DNA from: Evansella sp041820985
GTDB lineage: Bacteria; Bacillota; Bacilli; Bacillales; Salisediminibacteriaceae
NCBI RefSeq assembly: GCF_041820985.1
Contig: NZ_JBGUAU010000025.1
Coordinates: 1 to 64,000, forward strand
Reading direction: 5' to 3'
DNA length: 64,000 nt
In this document: one piece after another, positions 32,532-41,553 of the stretch
Layout: the number at the start of each line of letters is the position of its first letter
How positions within the stretch are numbered: position 1 is the stretch's first letter
Made by a program: the position numbers and the translations under genes
The notes under the pieces: generated by a model
Seen by the model: the letters and a program-made list of their open reading frames with translations, nothing else
What the model was told of the DNA's origin: nothing
Database searches by the model: none

Positions 32532-34109
32532 ATGAATAAATTGGATGTAATAATTCGTTATTGGGAAATTGTTAACCACCTAATAAACCATGAGGGTATG
32601 AGAGTAATTTATATTCATAAAAATGGTGAAGAAGTCTGGATGGAAGATGACCGAAAAGAACCATTCCAAATTATTCGACTTGCCCAAAAGGATTTTGATT
32701 GGAGCCGTGATGTAAAGGTTGATATAAAAAATACATACGAACAGGCGAAACTTATTAGAAAACGTGTAGGATTACGTTCGGCAAACGTAATAAATGTTAT
32801 TCTTTCTCCTTATGAACCTGTGGATAGTTATAAAGAATTTATCAATCAGCCATTGCCTTTCACTGCAGGGGGAAAACACCAACAACGAACAATACTAATT
32901 CCTTATGATAAGATACAAAGTATTTTTTTTCCTTTAGCTACGGAATGGAATCTAAAAGATATGCCTTCCTTCTTACCTTTACCATCACTGGAGGACGAAG
33001 GTAATTATATTCGTTCCTTACGATATTCTGTACAAAACGCCTCAGAAATGCGCCATGAACAAGAGCGGAAAATCTTTATGTTTGGAAAGCCTATCTTTAC
33101 ATACCTATTACTAGCACTAATTATGATTATGTTTACCATAGTAGAGTACTATGGATCTTCTCAAGATGTTGCTACCCTAATTGAATTTGGAGCAAAATTT
33201 AACCCTTACATTCATGAGGGGGAATGGTGGCGTTTTTTTAGTTCCATGTTTCTTCACATAGGTTTCCTTCATCTAATGATGAATTCTCTAGCCTTATATT
33301 TTCTTGGTAGTGCAGTGGAAAGAATATTTGGTACCTTTCGTTTTATTTTCATATACTTTCTTGCGGGATTTCTTGGTTCCGTTGCAAGCTTCGCATTTAA
33401 TGAACAAGTTTCTGCAGGGGCCAGTGGTGCTATATTTGGATGTTTCGGAGCATTATTATATTTTGGTTTGATACACCGTAGATTGTTTTTCCGTACGATG
33501 GGGATGAATGTACTTGTCATACTGGCTATAAATTTAGCATTTGGTTTTCTAGTTCCAATGGTTGATAATGGAGCCCATATTGGTGGACTAGTTGGTGGGT
33601 TTGTTGCGTCAGCCATTGTAGGTCTTCCAAAACATAAAATTATAAAAATGAAGATAATAGTAATTGTTTTTACAATTATTAGTTTTTTTGGTCTTTTATC
33701 TTATGCTTATTCTCAAGAAGAATCCATCCAGACCTATGCTGTATTTTATCAACTAGGACAGGAACATGTCCAAAATGATGAATATGAGGAAGGGAAGCCT
33801 TATTTTGAGAGGATAGTTTCTGGAAACCTAATATCTGCTGAGCCTATTTTAACGGAAACGTATTTCACTTTATCCTATATCCAAGCACAACTTGGAGAAT
33901 ATGAAGATGCAAGGGAAAACCTATTGAAAGTATTAGAACGAGAGCCAGACTTGCAGGATGCGCATTATAATTTATCGTTAGTTTATTTGGAATTAATGCA
34001 ATATGAAGATGCATATGAGCACATTCAACGAGCACTTGCAGAAAGTCCGAATGATGATAAATACCTTCAAATTATGCGACAAATAAATGAATTGTTAAAA
34101 AAGGACTGA
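32532..34109 (+). CDS. gluP: Rhomboid intramembrane protease with TPR domain (GluP/YqgP)
   Basis: The 525-aa protein has an N-terminal soluble domain (about 190 residues), a rhomboid core with six to seven membrane segments and a C-terminal tetratricopeptide region (residues ~400-520). Catalytic Ser is in SAGASGAIFG and His in NGAHIGGL. The core also contains the conserved WWRFFSSMFLHIGFLHLMMN. In B. subtilis YqgP cleaves the Mg transporter MgtE under Mg starvation with Mn excess. GGAGGG precedes the ATG. It belongs to the same conserved yqg order. Confidence 0.93.
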   Translation: MNKLDVIIRYWEIVNHLINHEGMRVIYIHKNGEEVWMEDDRKEPFQIIRLAQKDFDWSRDVKVDIKNTYEQAKLIRKRVGLRSANVINVILSPYEPVDSYKEFINQPLPFTAGGKHQQRTILIPYDKIQSIFFPLATEWNLKDMPSFLPLPSLEDEGNYIRSLRYSVQNASEMRHEQERKIFMFGKPIFTYLLLALIMIMFTIVEYYGSSQDVATLIEFGAKFNPYIHEGEWWRFFSSMFLHIGFLHLMMNSLALYFLGSAVERIFGTFRFIFIYFLAGFLGSVASFAFNEQVSAGASGAIFGCFGALLYFGLIHRRLFFRTMGMNVLVILAINLAFGFLVPMVDNGAHIGGLVGGFVASAIVGLPKHKIIKMKIIVIVFTIISFFGLLSYAYSQEESIQTYAVFYQLGQEHVQNDEYEEGKPYFERIVSGNLISAEPILTETYFTLSYIQAQLGEYEDARENLLKVLEREPDLQDAHYNLSLVYLELMQYEDAYEHIQRALAESPNDDKYLQIMRQINELLKKD

Positions 34110-34132
34110 ACAGCCATGTTTAGTCCTTTTTA
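34097..34132. terminator. Bidirectional terminator overlapping both gene ends
   Basis: AAAAAAGGACT and AGTCCTTTTTA around GAACAGCCATGTTT. The hairpin contains the stop codons of both converging genes. Confidence 0.82.
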
Positions 34133-35010
34133 ATGTGTTGAAGTAATTGTTGTTTCGTTCCATCATCTGTTTCATACAAGACAAGTAAATGCCCTCCATT
34201 TTCATGGAGAAGGATGAGAGGTAATGTATTCCCAATTGGATCATAGTCTTTATCTGTAAATGTGTTCACTCCTAAAATGTAATATCGATATAATCCTTCC
34301 CACAATTTACCTAGAACTTCATTTGTCTTTTCTTGTGTAAAAGATGGAAATGGTTGTGATTCATACTTTGCTAACTTGTCAAAAGGTATTTCAAAGTAGG
34401 TAGATCGATTTATTTGAAACTCTTCTAGTAATTCTTCCCATTTATACATTAATTGTTGCTCAATAATGGAGTCAAGTAAATTCTTACTTCTCTTCTCCAT
34501 TGTTGTTTTTGGTTCTCTGAATGTTAAAATTGGTGATAGTGGTGAGTCAATAATATATAGGGTATCTTGGCTCATCGTTCGTTTACTCTTAATTAATTCT
34601 TCAGGATAATGAACTTCTGCATAGTGAAGTGAAATTGCTACATGTTTTCCACTATCTTCCCCGTAAAAGCTCGATTTTCCCGTGATTTTATTATTATTTT
34701 GTTTACTTTCACTACGCTTATCAACTAGTATTCCGTTTTCGAATAGTAAGGAAATATCTTGCCTTAGGTAAACAGATTCACTAGATGTAGAATAGAATTG
34801 CCATTCTAATAAATATTCATTTTCATCTTTTAATTCTCGTAACTGAATTTCGGTAGATTTTTCTGGAAATGTAATGTTTGAGTCTTCAGGAAAATATATT
34901 ATTGTTTCGCTTGTTTCAGATAATGAAAATATAGGTAAAAATAAAAATGCTAATGCAGTAAGCAGTGCACCTACGATAAAGTAAGTTTTTTTATTTAATT
35001 TTTGTTTCAT
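34120..35010 (-). CDS. Membrane-anchored extracytoplasmic protein of unknown function
   Basis: The 296-aa protein starts with KKTYFIVGALLTALAFLFLPIF, a single N-terminal membrane anchor, and continues as a hydrophilic, probably extracytoplasmic domain. It has strand-rich stretches (EYLLEWQFYSTSSESVYLRQ) and a C-terminal pattern ILLHENGGHLLVLYETDDG. I do not recognise the family. It diverges from the SpoVAF-like gene and converges on gluP. The start codon is preceded by GGAGAGAG. Confidence 0.62.
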   Translation of the reverse strand: MKQKLNKKTYFIVGALLTALAFLFLPIFSLSETSETIIYFPEDSNITFPEKSTEIQLRELKDENEYLLEWQFYSTSSESVYLRQDISLLFENGILVDKRSESKQNNNKITGKSSFYGEDSGKHVAISLHYAEVHYPEELIKSKRTMSQDTLYIIDSPLSPILTFREPKTTMEKRSKNLLDSIIEQQLMYKWEELLEEFQINRSTYFEIPFDKLAKYESQPFPSFTQEKTNEVLGKLWEGLYRYYILGVNTFTDKDYDPIGNTLPLILLHENGGHLLVLYETDDGTKQQLLQHIKKD

Positions 35011-35024
35011 TCATCTCTCTCCTT

Positions 35025-35054
35025 TGAATACAACAGCCTGTCTACTACGTTATA
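35025..35054 (+). promoter_or_regulatory. Candidate sigma-G-type promoter of the SpoVAF-like gene
   Basis: TGAATA (35025-35030), 17 bp, CGTTATA (35048-35054), close to the forespore sigma-G consensus GHATR - 17/18 - CATNHTA with one mismatch in the -10 box. Confidence 0.5.
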
Positions 35055-35145
35055 TGAGTAGAAGAGAGAAGGTATGCATAGAAAAATCTTTTACGCATGT
35101 TTCATGAGGAAATGCAAACAATGAAAAAGTAAAGGAGCGATGGAA

Positions 35146-36606
35146 ATGACTAAAGTAGTAAAAAGACCTGCTTCTAAAGATCTTAAAACAAATATATCCT
35201 ATTTAAAACAAGAACTTGCAATTGATAAGAGTTTTGATTTAGTTTTTTTAGAGCTAGAATACTCTGGATTAGACATGGCTTTATTCGCAGTCGATGCATT
35301 TGCAAAGGATCAAGCATTAACTCAGATTCAACGAGAACTTATACAATTTGATAAAGAAAAGGCTGAAGGAAACGTAGTAGAAAAACTATTAAAAACAAAG
35401 ATTCCTTACATTGAGTTAGCTAGGGAAAAAGATTTAGAAGAAATAATTATTCAAGTGTTATCTGGTCAGACAGCCCTTTGCATTGATGGGTATGATGAGA
35501 TAATCCTCATTGACTCTCGCGAATACCCTGTGCGTGGTCCTGAAGAACCTGATACAGAACAAGTGATTAGGGGTTCAAAAGATGGATTCGTTGAAACTTT
35601 TGTCTTCAATGCTGGGTTAATTCGGCGGAGAGTTCGCGATAAATCATTAAGAAATGAGTATGTACGAATTGGTAGACGCTCTTACACAGATGTATGCGTT
35701 ACATATTTAGATGATGTAGCAGACCCTGGATTGGTGAATTATATAATGGAAGCCTTAAAAAAGGTTGATACTGATGGATTACCAATGGGAGATAAGACTC
35801 TCGAGGAATTTATATTTGGTCAACACAAAAACCCCTATCCATTAGTACGATATACCGAAAGACCGGACGTTGCATCCTCACATGTGTTAGAAGGACACGT
35901 ACTTATCATAGTGGATGGATCGCCAAGTGTTATCATTACCCCTACAACTTTTTGGCACCATTTACAGCATGCAGAGGAGTACCGCCAAAAGCCGATCATA
36001 GGAACTGCATTAAGAATGGTGCGATTTGCAGCTGTATGGTCTTCCGTATTTCTATTACCTTTATGGTATCTATTTGCTATGAATGAAGACATGCTTCCTC
36101 TCGGATTATCCTATATAGGTCCAAATGAAATGGGACAAGTTCCTTTAATTGGTCAATTCATTTTAGCAGAGGTTGGTATTGAAATGTTAAGAATGGCCGC
36201 AATCCATACCCCATCTGCATTGGCAACTGCATTAGGTTTGGTTGCAGCTTTATTAATTGGGGAAGTTGCTATTCAAGTTGGGTTATTCTCTCATGAGGTT
36301 GTTTTGTATTTAGCGGTTTCGGCAGTAGGTTCGTTCGCTACCCCTAGTTATGAAATGAGTTTAGCAAATAGATTAATTAGGGTAGCACTATTACTGGCTG
36401 TCTCCATCTTCCATGTTCCTGGTTATATGGTTGGAACTCTTCTTTTAATAATATTACTTTCTACTATGAAAGCTTATGACACTCCGTATTTTTGGCCGTT
36501 TCTTCCGTTTAATGGGAAAGGATTACGTGACGTAGTATTCCGTGCACCTATGCCATTAAAGAATCGTAGACCAAGAGCAATACACCCAGTGGACCCTGAT
36601 CGATAA
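35146..36606 (+). CDS. SpoVAF-like GerA-family spore germination protein
   Basis: This 486-aa protein has a cytoplasmic N-terminal region of about 270 residues (LEGHVLIIVDGSPSVIITPTTFWHHLQHAEEY near its end) and about five membrane segments, with GIEMLRMAAIHTPSALATALGLVAA typical of GerA A-subunits. The C-terminal wording APMPLKNRRPRAIHPVDPDR and overall length agree with SpoVAF, which works with FigP to amplify germinant ion release. It is not accompanied by spoVAA-AE here. Start ATG 35146 with AAAGGAG eight bases upstream; ATG 35140 is too close to the site. Confidence 0.85.
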   Translation: MTKVVKRPASKDLKTNISYLKQELAIDKSFDLVFLELEYSGLDMALFAVDAFAKDQALTQIQRELIQFDKEKAEGNVVEKLLKTKIPYIELAREKDLEEIIIQVLSGQTALCIDGYDEIILIDSREYPVRGPEEPDTEQVIRGSKDGFVETFVFNAGLIRRRVRDKSLRNEYVRIGRRSYTDVCVTYLDDVADPGLVNYIMEALKKVDTDGLPMGDKTLEEFIFGQHKNPYPLVRYTERPDVASSHVLEGHVLIIVDGSPSVIITPTTFWHHLQHAEEYRQKPIIGTALRMVRFAAVWSSVFLLPLWYLFAMNEDMLPLGLSYIGPNEMGQVPLIGQFILAEVGIEMLRMAAIHTPSALATALGLVAALLIGEVAIQVGLFSHEVVLYLAVSAVGSFATPSYEMSLANRLIRVALLLAVSIFHVPGYMVGTLLLIILLSTMKAYDTPYFWPFLPFNGKGLRDVVFRAPMPLKNRRPRAIHPVDPDR

Positions 36607-36645
36607 TATCTCTTATCTGGCTAATTGTTGTTAAAATAAGTGTAG

Positions 36646-36681
36646 ACAAAAAAGCACGCTAGAAAATAGGGTGCTTTTTGC
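36646..36681 (+). terminator. Terminator after the SpoVAF-like gene
   Basis: AAAAAAGCAC and GTGCTTTTT arms around a 15-nt loop. Confidence 0.75.
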
Positions 36682-36789
36682 CATATAGCTCATGGAATTC
36701 TGTTGTTTTCCAATAGTGAAAAAATAGGAACTAGCATATGTTGAGATCTAGTTATTGTTTAATTTATATGTGTAAGTGTAATTATAACC

Positions 36790-37052
36790 ATGGCAAATGA
36801 AAACATGCTGACTAGTAGTTGTTTAGTACCTTCAACTATATATGCAACGAGCGAATGCCCAGGAACTCCAGTGGGAAGCAGAGTAGAGGCTCGGCAACTC
36901 CCCACAGCATAGAAGACACCGTGAAGTATGAACGGATGTCGCACTTGTGCCCTTGGGTGAAAAGAGAGTGGGCAGTAGCGAATGGAATATTAGCCCGCAA
37001 AGTTAGTATTCAAATAAGATTTTGGGTCCAGTTGTGATCAAGTATTTTCAGG
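36790..37052. repeat. MITE-like intergenic repeat, TIR type (copy 1)
   Basis: The same element as 37080-37325 but more diverged and with a replaced centre. Left end ATGAAAACATG and right end AGTATTTTCAGGG correspond to the termini of the other copies. It shares GGAACTCCAGTGGGAAGCAG and GCGAATGGAAT. It sits in tandem with copy 2, filling the 36607-37338 gap along with it. Confidence 0.72.
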
Positions 37053-37079
37053 GTAGACTTCCATGCAAGTGAAATTTGC

Positions 37080-37325
37080 ACCATGAAGGATGAAAATACG
37101 TTATGAAGTATATTAGTACTATTAACTTTATATGGAATGAGCGGAGGACCACGAACTCCGGTGGGAAGCAGAGCAGAGGCGAGACCCCGCAGAGCGCTTG
37201 CGATCGAGGAGGCTTGCCAGCTCCCCACAGGAAAGGAGTGGACTGTAGCGAATGGAATAATTACCTACAAAGTTAGCAATACTATATAAGTTAACCACTA
37301 ATTGAGAACACGTATTTTCAGGTTA
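37080..37325. repeat. MITE-like intergenic repeat, TIR type (copy 2)
   Basis: The termini GATGAAAATACG and CGTATTTTCAGG contain a perfect 9-bp inverted pair GAAAATACG/CGTATTTTC. Inside are a TATGGAATGAGCG / GCGAATGGAATA pair, GAACTCCGGTGGGAAGCAG, and the core AGGCGAGACCCCGCAG and CGAGGAGGCTTGCC. No ORF spans it. About 246 bp. Confidence 0.82.
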
Positions 37326-37338
37326 GACCTATAGCTGC

Positions 37339-37740
37339 CTAGTCATTAGGGATATCATTAAAATATGATTGATCTTTAATAAAAAACTCTTTTGGTGTAT
37401 CAAGAGCTTTTGTAGAGGCCAAAACGATTCCAATTGGAGTTTCGTGTCCATCACTAACGATGGTAAAAGGCACAGAGTTTTGGTTTGCTAATTGAACATA
37501 ATTTGAATATGTTGGATAGTTTAAATATCCATTTACAAATAAATGAATATTACTTTTATATTCTTTCATAAGTTGAGCAGCTTCCTCATATAGACCACGC
37601 TTAATAACTTGAGAGTTTGTTAAAGCTAAATAAATTCTTTCTGATATAGTACCTAAAAAGAGTTTCCGTTCCTCTGGAAGAATTTCTGGAGTGCCATAAA
37701 TTCCTCGTTGCAACACTTCTTCTAATTTCTTTTGTGACAT
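37339..37740 (-). CDS. YueI family protein (DUF1694)
   Basis: A 133-aa cytoplasmic protein: LQRGIYGTPEILPEERKLFLGTISERIYLALT then IHLFVNGYLNYPTYSNYVQLA, the DUF1694/YueI pattern with an L7Ae-like fold. Some relatives are ribosomal or RNA-binding proteins, but the function is unproven. AGAGGG precedes the ATG. It abuts the tandem repeats on its 3' side. Confidence 0.82.
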   Translation of the reverse strand: MSQKKLEEVLQRGIYGTPEILPEERKLFLGTISERIYLALTNSQVIKRGLYEEAAQLMKEYKSNIHLFVNGYLNYPTYSNYVQLANQNSVPFTIVSDGHETPIGIVLASTKALDTPKEFFIKDQSYFNDIPND

Positions 37741-37886
37741 TGTTTTCCCTCTTTTCGAATTCTCTATTTCTATAGGCTTAATAATGATGTTGTAAGTATA
37801 GCAAGTAGTCCCCTCTAATTACAATTAAAAATCTTGTCCTATTTAGCTTATCCCAACATACAGTATTATAGAAGGGAGGAAGTAGT

Positions 37887-38402
37887 ATGTTCTTTTCATT
37901 TATTTTATTTCTATTATTTATCGGGATTGCGGGTCTTGCAGTTGGAGCTTTAATTTCAGTAAAAGTATGGTTTTCAATACCCTTATTTTTAATTCTTATT
38001 GCTGCACTTTGCTTTGGTTTTCTTTGGTTTGGTGTGTTGATAGGGGCTGCATTTTTTAGTTGGTTACCTATATTTTTTACTAAATTAGTGATAATTTCTT
38101 TCTGTATTGGCCTAGCTGTATTTTTCTTTCGTATATTTCATCCTTCATACGGATATTTCCCGTTCCGAGGTTGGATACATTGGGCTTTATTAGCTGTATT
38201 CTTTTTTATTATTGGAATTGATTTTGCATCCGTTGGTTTTTCTGCTTGGCTCCTTTTGATCATTCTTCCTTTATTTGCAGGAGCAATATTTTTTGGAACT
38301 ATTATGATGCAAAAAGTGAAAACGATGTATCGCAGTGCATCTGTATTAATATATTTACCTTTATTGTTATTTGTATTTCTTGGATTATTTAAACTGATAT
38401 AA
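37887..38402 (+). CDS. Polytopic membrane protein of unknown function
   Basis: The 171-aa protein is almost entirely hydrophobic, with five to six membrane segments and few charged residues (KVKTMYR in the last loop). GAAGGGAGG precedes the ATG. It is followed at 36 nt by yqgQ and then glcK on the same strand, so it may be the first gene of a small operon. No family recognised. Confidence 0.65.
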   Translation: MFFSFILFLLFIGIAGLAVGALISVKVWFSIPLFLILIAALCFGFLWFGVLIGAAFFSWLPIFFTKLVIISFCIGLAVFFFRIFHPSYGYFPFRGWIHWALLAVFFFIIGIDFASVGFSAWLLLIILPLFAGAIFFGTIMMQKVKTMYRSASVLIYLPLLLFVFLGLFKLI

Positions 38403-38438
38403 TAGAGTATATGATAGTAAAAGTAGGTGAAATAAGAA

Positions 38439-38639
38439 GTGAATTTATATGAGTTACAACAATTGTTTAAAAAATTTGGTACTTTTATTTATACTGGGCA
38501 AAAATTAGGGGATATTGAGATAATGGAAGATGAGCTTAAAGAACTTTATAGAATGGGGCTTATTGAGGATAAGATATATCGCGATGGTATACTTTTACTA
38601 ATCCAAGAAAGACGAAAAGCAGAAAATGACGAAAAGTAG
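38439..38639 (+). CDS. yqgQ: DUF910 protein YqgQ
   Basis: A 66-aa helical protein: MNLYELQQLFKKFGTFIYTG, then GDIEIMEDELKELYRMGLIE, the YqgQ signature. Start GTG after GTAGGTGAAATAAGAA. It precedes glcK as in B. subtilis. Function unknown; the fold is a three-helix bundle suggested to bind nucleic acid. Confidence 0.88.
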   Translation: MNLYELQQLFKKFGTFIYTGQKLGDIEIMEDELKELYRMGLIEDKIYRDGILLLIQERRKAENDEK

Positions 38640-38723
38640 TCATTTTAATCATAGTATAACTACATTAACGCATGATACAATAGATGTTGGATTTTGAAAT
38701 GGATGAAAAAGAGGTAGATACAT

Positions 38724-39680
38724 ATGGACAAACTATTAGTTGGAGTAGACATTGGCGGTACAACTGTCAAATTATCAATTATTGATATACATGGTGTTAT
38801 GAAAACGAAATGGGAAATACCTACAAATACGAGTGAAGGTGGTACATTCATCGTAAGTGATATTGCCCATTCGGTGGAGGATAAATTAATAGCCTTACAA
38901 ATAGAGAAAGACTCTGTACAGGGGATTGGAATTGGCGCACCAGGATTTATTGATGTAGGAAAAGGAATTATTTTTGAGGCAGTAAATATTGGATGGAAAA
39001 ATTTTCATTTAAAAGATGAAATGGAAAAAGCAATTAATATTCCTACCTTTGTTGATAATGATGCTAATTTAGCAGCCGTCGGGGAGATGTGGCAGGGTGC
39101 CGGTCACGGAGCAAAGAACCTGCTTTGTGTAACCTTAGGTACAGGTGTAGGTGGTGGCATTATCGCAGGTGGAGAGATTATTCATGGAGAAAGTGGTATG
39201 GCGGGTGAAATCGGCCATATAACATCTGTAACTGAGAATGGTGCTCCGTGTAATTGCGGAAAGAAAGGTTGTTTAGAGACGGTGGCGTCTGCTACGGGGA
39301 TTGCCCGTCTAGCAACTGAGTTACTATCAGAGTATTCTTCAAGTACTTTACAAGAAATATACAATCAAAATGGTACATTAACTTCGAAAGATGTTTTCGA
39401 TGCTGCACAAGAAAAAGATGCCCTTGCAGTAAATGTTGTTAACCAATCAGCGAAATATCTAGGCTTTGCACTCGGCAACTTAGCGAATGCATTAAACCCA
39501 GAAACAATTGTTATTGGTGGTGGTGTTTCAAAAGCTGGCGATTCTCTAATAAATAGTATAAAAGAATATTTTAACAAATATGCCATCCCAAAAATTGCTA
39601 AAGAAACAGTCATTCGCACAGCTACATTAGGTAATGATGCAGGAGTTTATGGAGCAGCATGGTTAGCTAAACATAAATAA
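38724..39680 (+). CDS. glcK: Glucokinase (ROK family)
   Basis: This 318-aa enzyme phosphorylates glucose with ATP. The phosphate loop is VGVDIGGTTVKLS, the sugar-binding region is VDNDANLAAVGEMW, and the ROK zinc motif is CNCGKKGCLE with the upstream GEIGHI His. Matches B. subtilis GlcK (YqgR) in position after yqgQ. Ribosome site GAGGTAG precedes the ATG. Confidence 0.94.
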   Translation: MDKLLVGVDIGGTTVKLSIIDIHGVMKTKWEIPTNTSEGGTFIVSDIAHSVEDKLIALQIEKDSVQGIGIGAPGFIDVGKGIIFEAVNIGWKNFHLKDEMEKAINIPTFVDNDANLAAVGEMWQGAGHGAKNLLCVTLGTGVGGGIIAGGEIIHGESGMAGEIGHITSVTENGAPCNCGKKGCLETVASATGIARLATELLSEYSSSTLQEIYNQNGTLTSKDVFDAAQEKDALAVNVVNQSAKYLGFALGNLANALNPETIVIGGGVSKAGDSLINSIKEYFNKYAIPKIAKETVIRTATLGNDAGVYGAAWLAKHK

Positions 39681-39701
39681 TTAATTATACATTAACTGTT
39701 T

Positions 39702-39744
39702 AGTGTGTCTAAAAGGTATAAACCTTTTATGGGCACACTTTTTC
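39702..39744 (+). terminator. Terminator after glcK
   Basis: GTGTG...CACAC outer and AAAAGG...CCTTTT inner stems, then T5. Confidence 0.85.
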
Positions 39745-39812
39745 TACTGAATAAGTAGGTTCATATTCTATAAAAAATATAGTACTTGTTCAATAAATGA
39801 GGTGTACGTTTC

Positions 39813-40406
39813 GTGAAACAAAATTTATTAGTGTTATTATTACCTTTCTCTGTAATGTTAGGACTTTTTCTATTTGGTTACTATACGATAAATCAAAGTC
39901 ATTCTGTATTAAATGAAGAATTGGATTCCCATACATTGCTAGAGATAGATACGGAATTAGATAGTATGAATAACCTAATTGCAACTGTTAAATGGCAGTG
40001 GGAGGATTTTCCTACAGATGGTATCGTTGGAGAGGATATTCTCGAATTTATACTTCTAAACGAGTCAATGGAGCCTATTGAAATTTTTAGTAATGAAGGC
40101 GTTTTAACGTTATATCAATCATCAGATGTTGTGTACGAGACAGGAGAAGCATATAAAACAAACGAAGGAATTGCATTTAACTTTCCTAATACAATCAAAG
40201 ATAATGTAATGCTTGGACCAAAAGGTGAAGCATTTATAATACTGGAAAATATCAGTGAAAGAGCAGTATTTATTGAGGTGAAGTACTATCATACGTGGGA
40301 GGAGTTTTCCAAGTATTCTCCTGGAAATTCCATTGTAGACTCCCTCAAGGAACAGGGATTAGATAATTACTTTTGGATTTTAGAAAGATCAATAAGATTA
40401 CCATAA
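39813..40406 (+). CDS. Membrane-anchored protein of unknown function
   Basis: This 197-aa protein has one N-terminal membrane segment (LLVLLLPFSVMLGLFLFGYY) and an acidic extracytoplasmic domain of about 170 residues with sandwich-like strands. I do not recognise it. Start GTG after GAGGTG. It lies 27 nt before the DUF1385-YqgV gene on the same strand, so they may be co-transcribed. Confidence 0.62.
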   Translation: MKQNLLVLLLPFSVMLGLFLFGYYTINQSHSVLNEELDSHTLLEIDTELDSMNNLIATVKWQWEDFPTDGIVGEDILEFILLNESMEPIEIFSNEGVLTLYQSSDVVYETGEAYKTNEGIAFNFPNTIKDNVMLGPKGEAFIILENISERAVFIEVKYYHTWEEFSKYSPGNSIVDSLKEQGLDNYFWILERSIRLP

Positions 40407-40433
40407 TAAATGGGGAATTGAGGATTAATATAG

Positions 40434-41492
40434 ATGGTAAGAGGTATGTCCTATCAAAAAGGTATTTTGTTTATTGGGAAAGAGCACTTAGCTAATTGTT
40501 CTAACGATAAAGGAAAACAATTTACAGTCCTACAAAAAGTAACGGTTCCTACTCTTTTCAAGGTAGGGAAACAGGCTTTTTTTTCAATGCCGTTATGGTA
40601 CCATTTTACATTAAGTCTTATTATTCTGTTAACCTTAGTTCCTAGAATCTTTCAGTTTCTATTTAATACTACTTGGGTTGGAATTCCCTTGTTTACTCTT
40701 ATTTTTTTTCTGATTGGTACACATTTTTGGTTTCCTAAGGAATTAAAAAAATATCATGGTGCGGAACACAAAGTATTTAGCTATAAGGGCACCATATCGA
40801 TAAGAAATAAAAATAAAATCAAGGAAGCTGAAATTACTAATAGACATTGTTCTACAAATAGCATCTTACTTTACTTTGTAATTGTTTTCTTGCTATTTCC
40901 TTGCTTCTTACTATTTAGTAAATTTACAATAATAAAAGGGATAGATATTGCCGCAGTGGTAGCCGTTGTACTATGGCCTTTTACTTCGTATTGGATAAAT
41001 CGTTCGAAAGTATCGTTTCTACAGAGGTTCATATTAAAGGGAAGCTATTGGTTACAACGGAATGTTACCACTGCTGAACCAGATGATCATCATATTATGA
41101 CGGCAATAAGAGCTTATCGTAAGTTAGCATTAAAAGAATTCCCTAAGAAAGTCTTAACGATGAAGGAGAGAGTAACAATGGCAATCGCAGATGTGACAGT
41201 AATTCCTATTGGAACTAATACAACTAGTGTTTCGAGTGTAGTAGCAGAAATACATCGAGTATTAGAAGATACTGAGAAAGAAATTAAATATGAGCTTACC
41301 CCTATGAGTACTATCATTGAGGGGGAGTTATCGGTTTTGTTAGAGATAATAAAAGAAATTCATGAGGTTCCCTTCAAACTGGGCATTAATAGAGTTGCTA
41401 CAAATGTTCGAATTGATGATAGAAGAGATAAAATAGTTACTATGGAGGATAAAAGAAACTCTGTTCAATCGAAGATGAATTCGATGAAATAA
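40434..41492 (+). CDS. DUF1385 (YqhQ-like) membrane protein fused in frame to YqgV
   Basis: The single 352-aa reading frame joins two known families. Residues ~1-230 are a DUF1385/YqhQ-like membrane domain: FWFPKELKKYHGAEHKVF with the His-Glu-His core, then RHCSTNS, and about four membrane segments. Residues 249-352 are a full MTH1187/YqgV thiamine-binding domain (MAIADVTVIPIGTNTTSVS, TPMSTIIEGELSVLLEIIKEIH, RVATNVRIDDRRD). A strong AAGGAG and ATG inside the frame (41178) could also produce YqgV separately. The canonical YqhQ region is complete only in part: the N-terminus lacks the usual GG-rich start. Confidence 0.8.
   Translation: MVRGMSYQKGILFIGKEHLANCSNDKGKQFTVLQKVTVPTLFKVGKQAFFSMPLWYHFTLSLIILLTLVPRIFQFLFNTTWVGIPLFTLIFFLIGTHFWFPKELKKYHGAEHKVFSYKGTISIRNKNKIKEAEITNRHCSTNSILLYFVIVFLLFPCFLLFSKFTIIKGIDIAAVVAVVLWPFTSYWINRSKVSFLQRFILKGSYWLQRNVTTAEPDDHHIMTAIRAYRKLALKEFPKKVLTMKERVTMAIADVTVIPIGTNTTSVSSVVAEIHRVLEDTEKEIKYELTPMSTIIEGELSVLLEIIKEIHEVPFKLGINRVATNVRIDDRRDKIVTMEDKRNSVQSKMNSMK
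41178..41492 (+). CDS. yqgV: YqgV (MTH1187 family) as an internal translation product
   Basis: ATG 41178 is preceded by AAGGAGAGAGTAACA and starts a 104-aa product exactly the size of stand-alone B. subtilis YqgV. That family binds thiamine or a related ligand in a ferredoxin-like fold. It is in frame with the upstream DUF1385 part, and no stop codon separates them. The cell could therefore make the fusion, the short protein, or both. Confidence 0.6.
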   Translation: MAIADVTVIPIGTNTTSVSSVVAEIHRVLEDTEKEIKYELTPMSTIIEGELSVLLEIIKEIHEVPFKLGINRVATNVRIDDRRDKIVTMEDKRNSVQSKMNSMK

Positions 41493-41502
41493 GACATAAG
41501 AA

Positions 41503-41542
41503 AAGGTGGCTTGTTTATTAAGAAAAACACAGCCACCTTTTT
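41503..41542. terminator. Bidirectional terminator between yqgV and yqgW
   Basis: AAAAGGTGGCT and AGCCACCTTTTT arms with inner pairing GTTTATT / AAAAAC. Confidence 0.85.
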
Positions 41543-41553
41543 GAATATCATGT

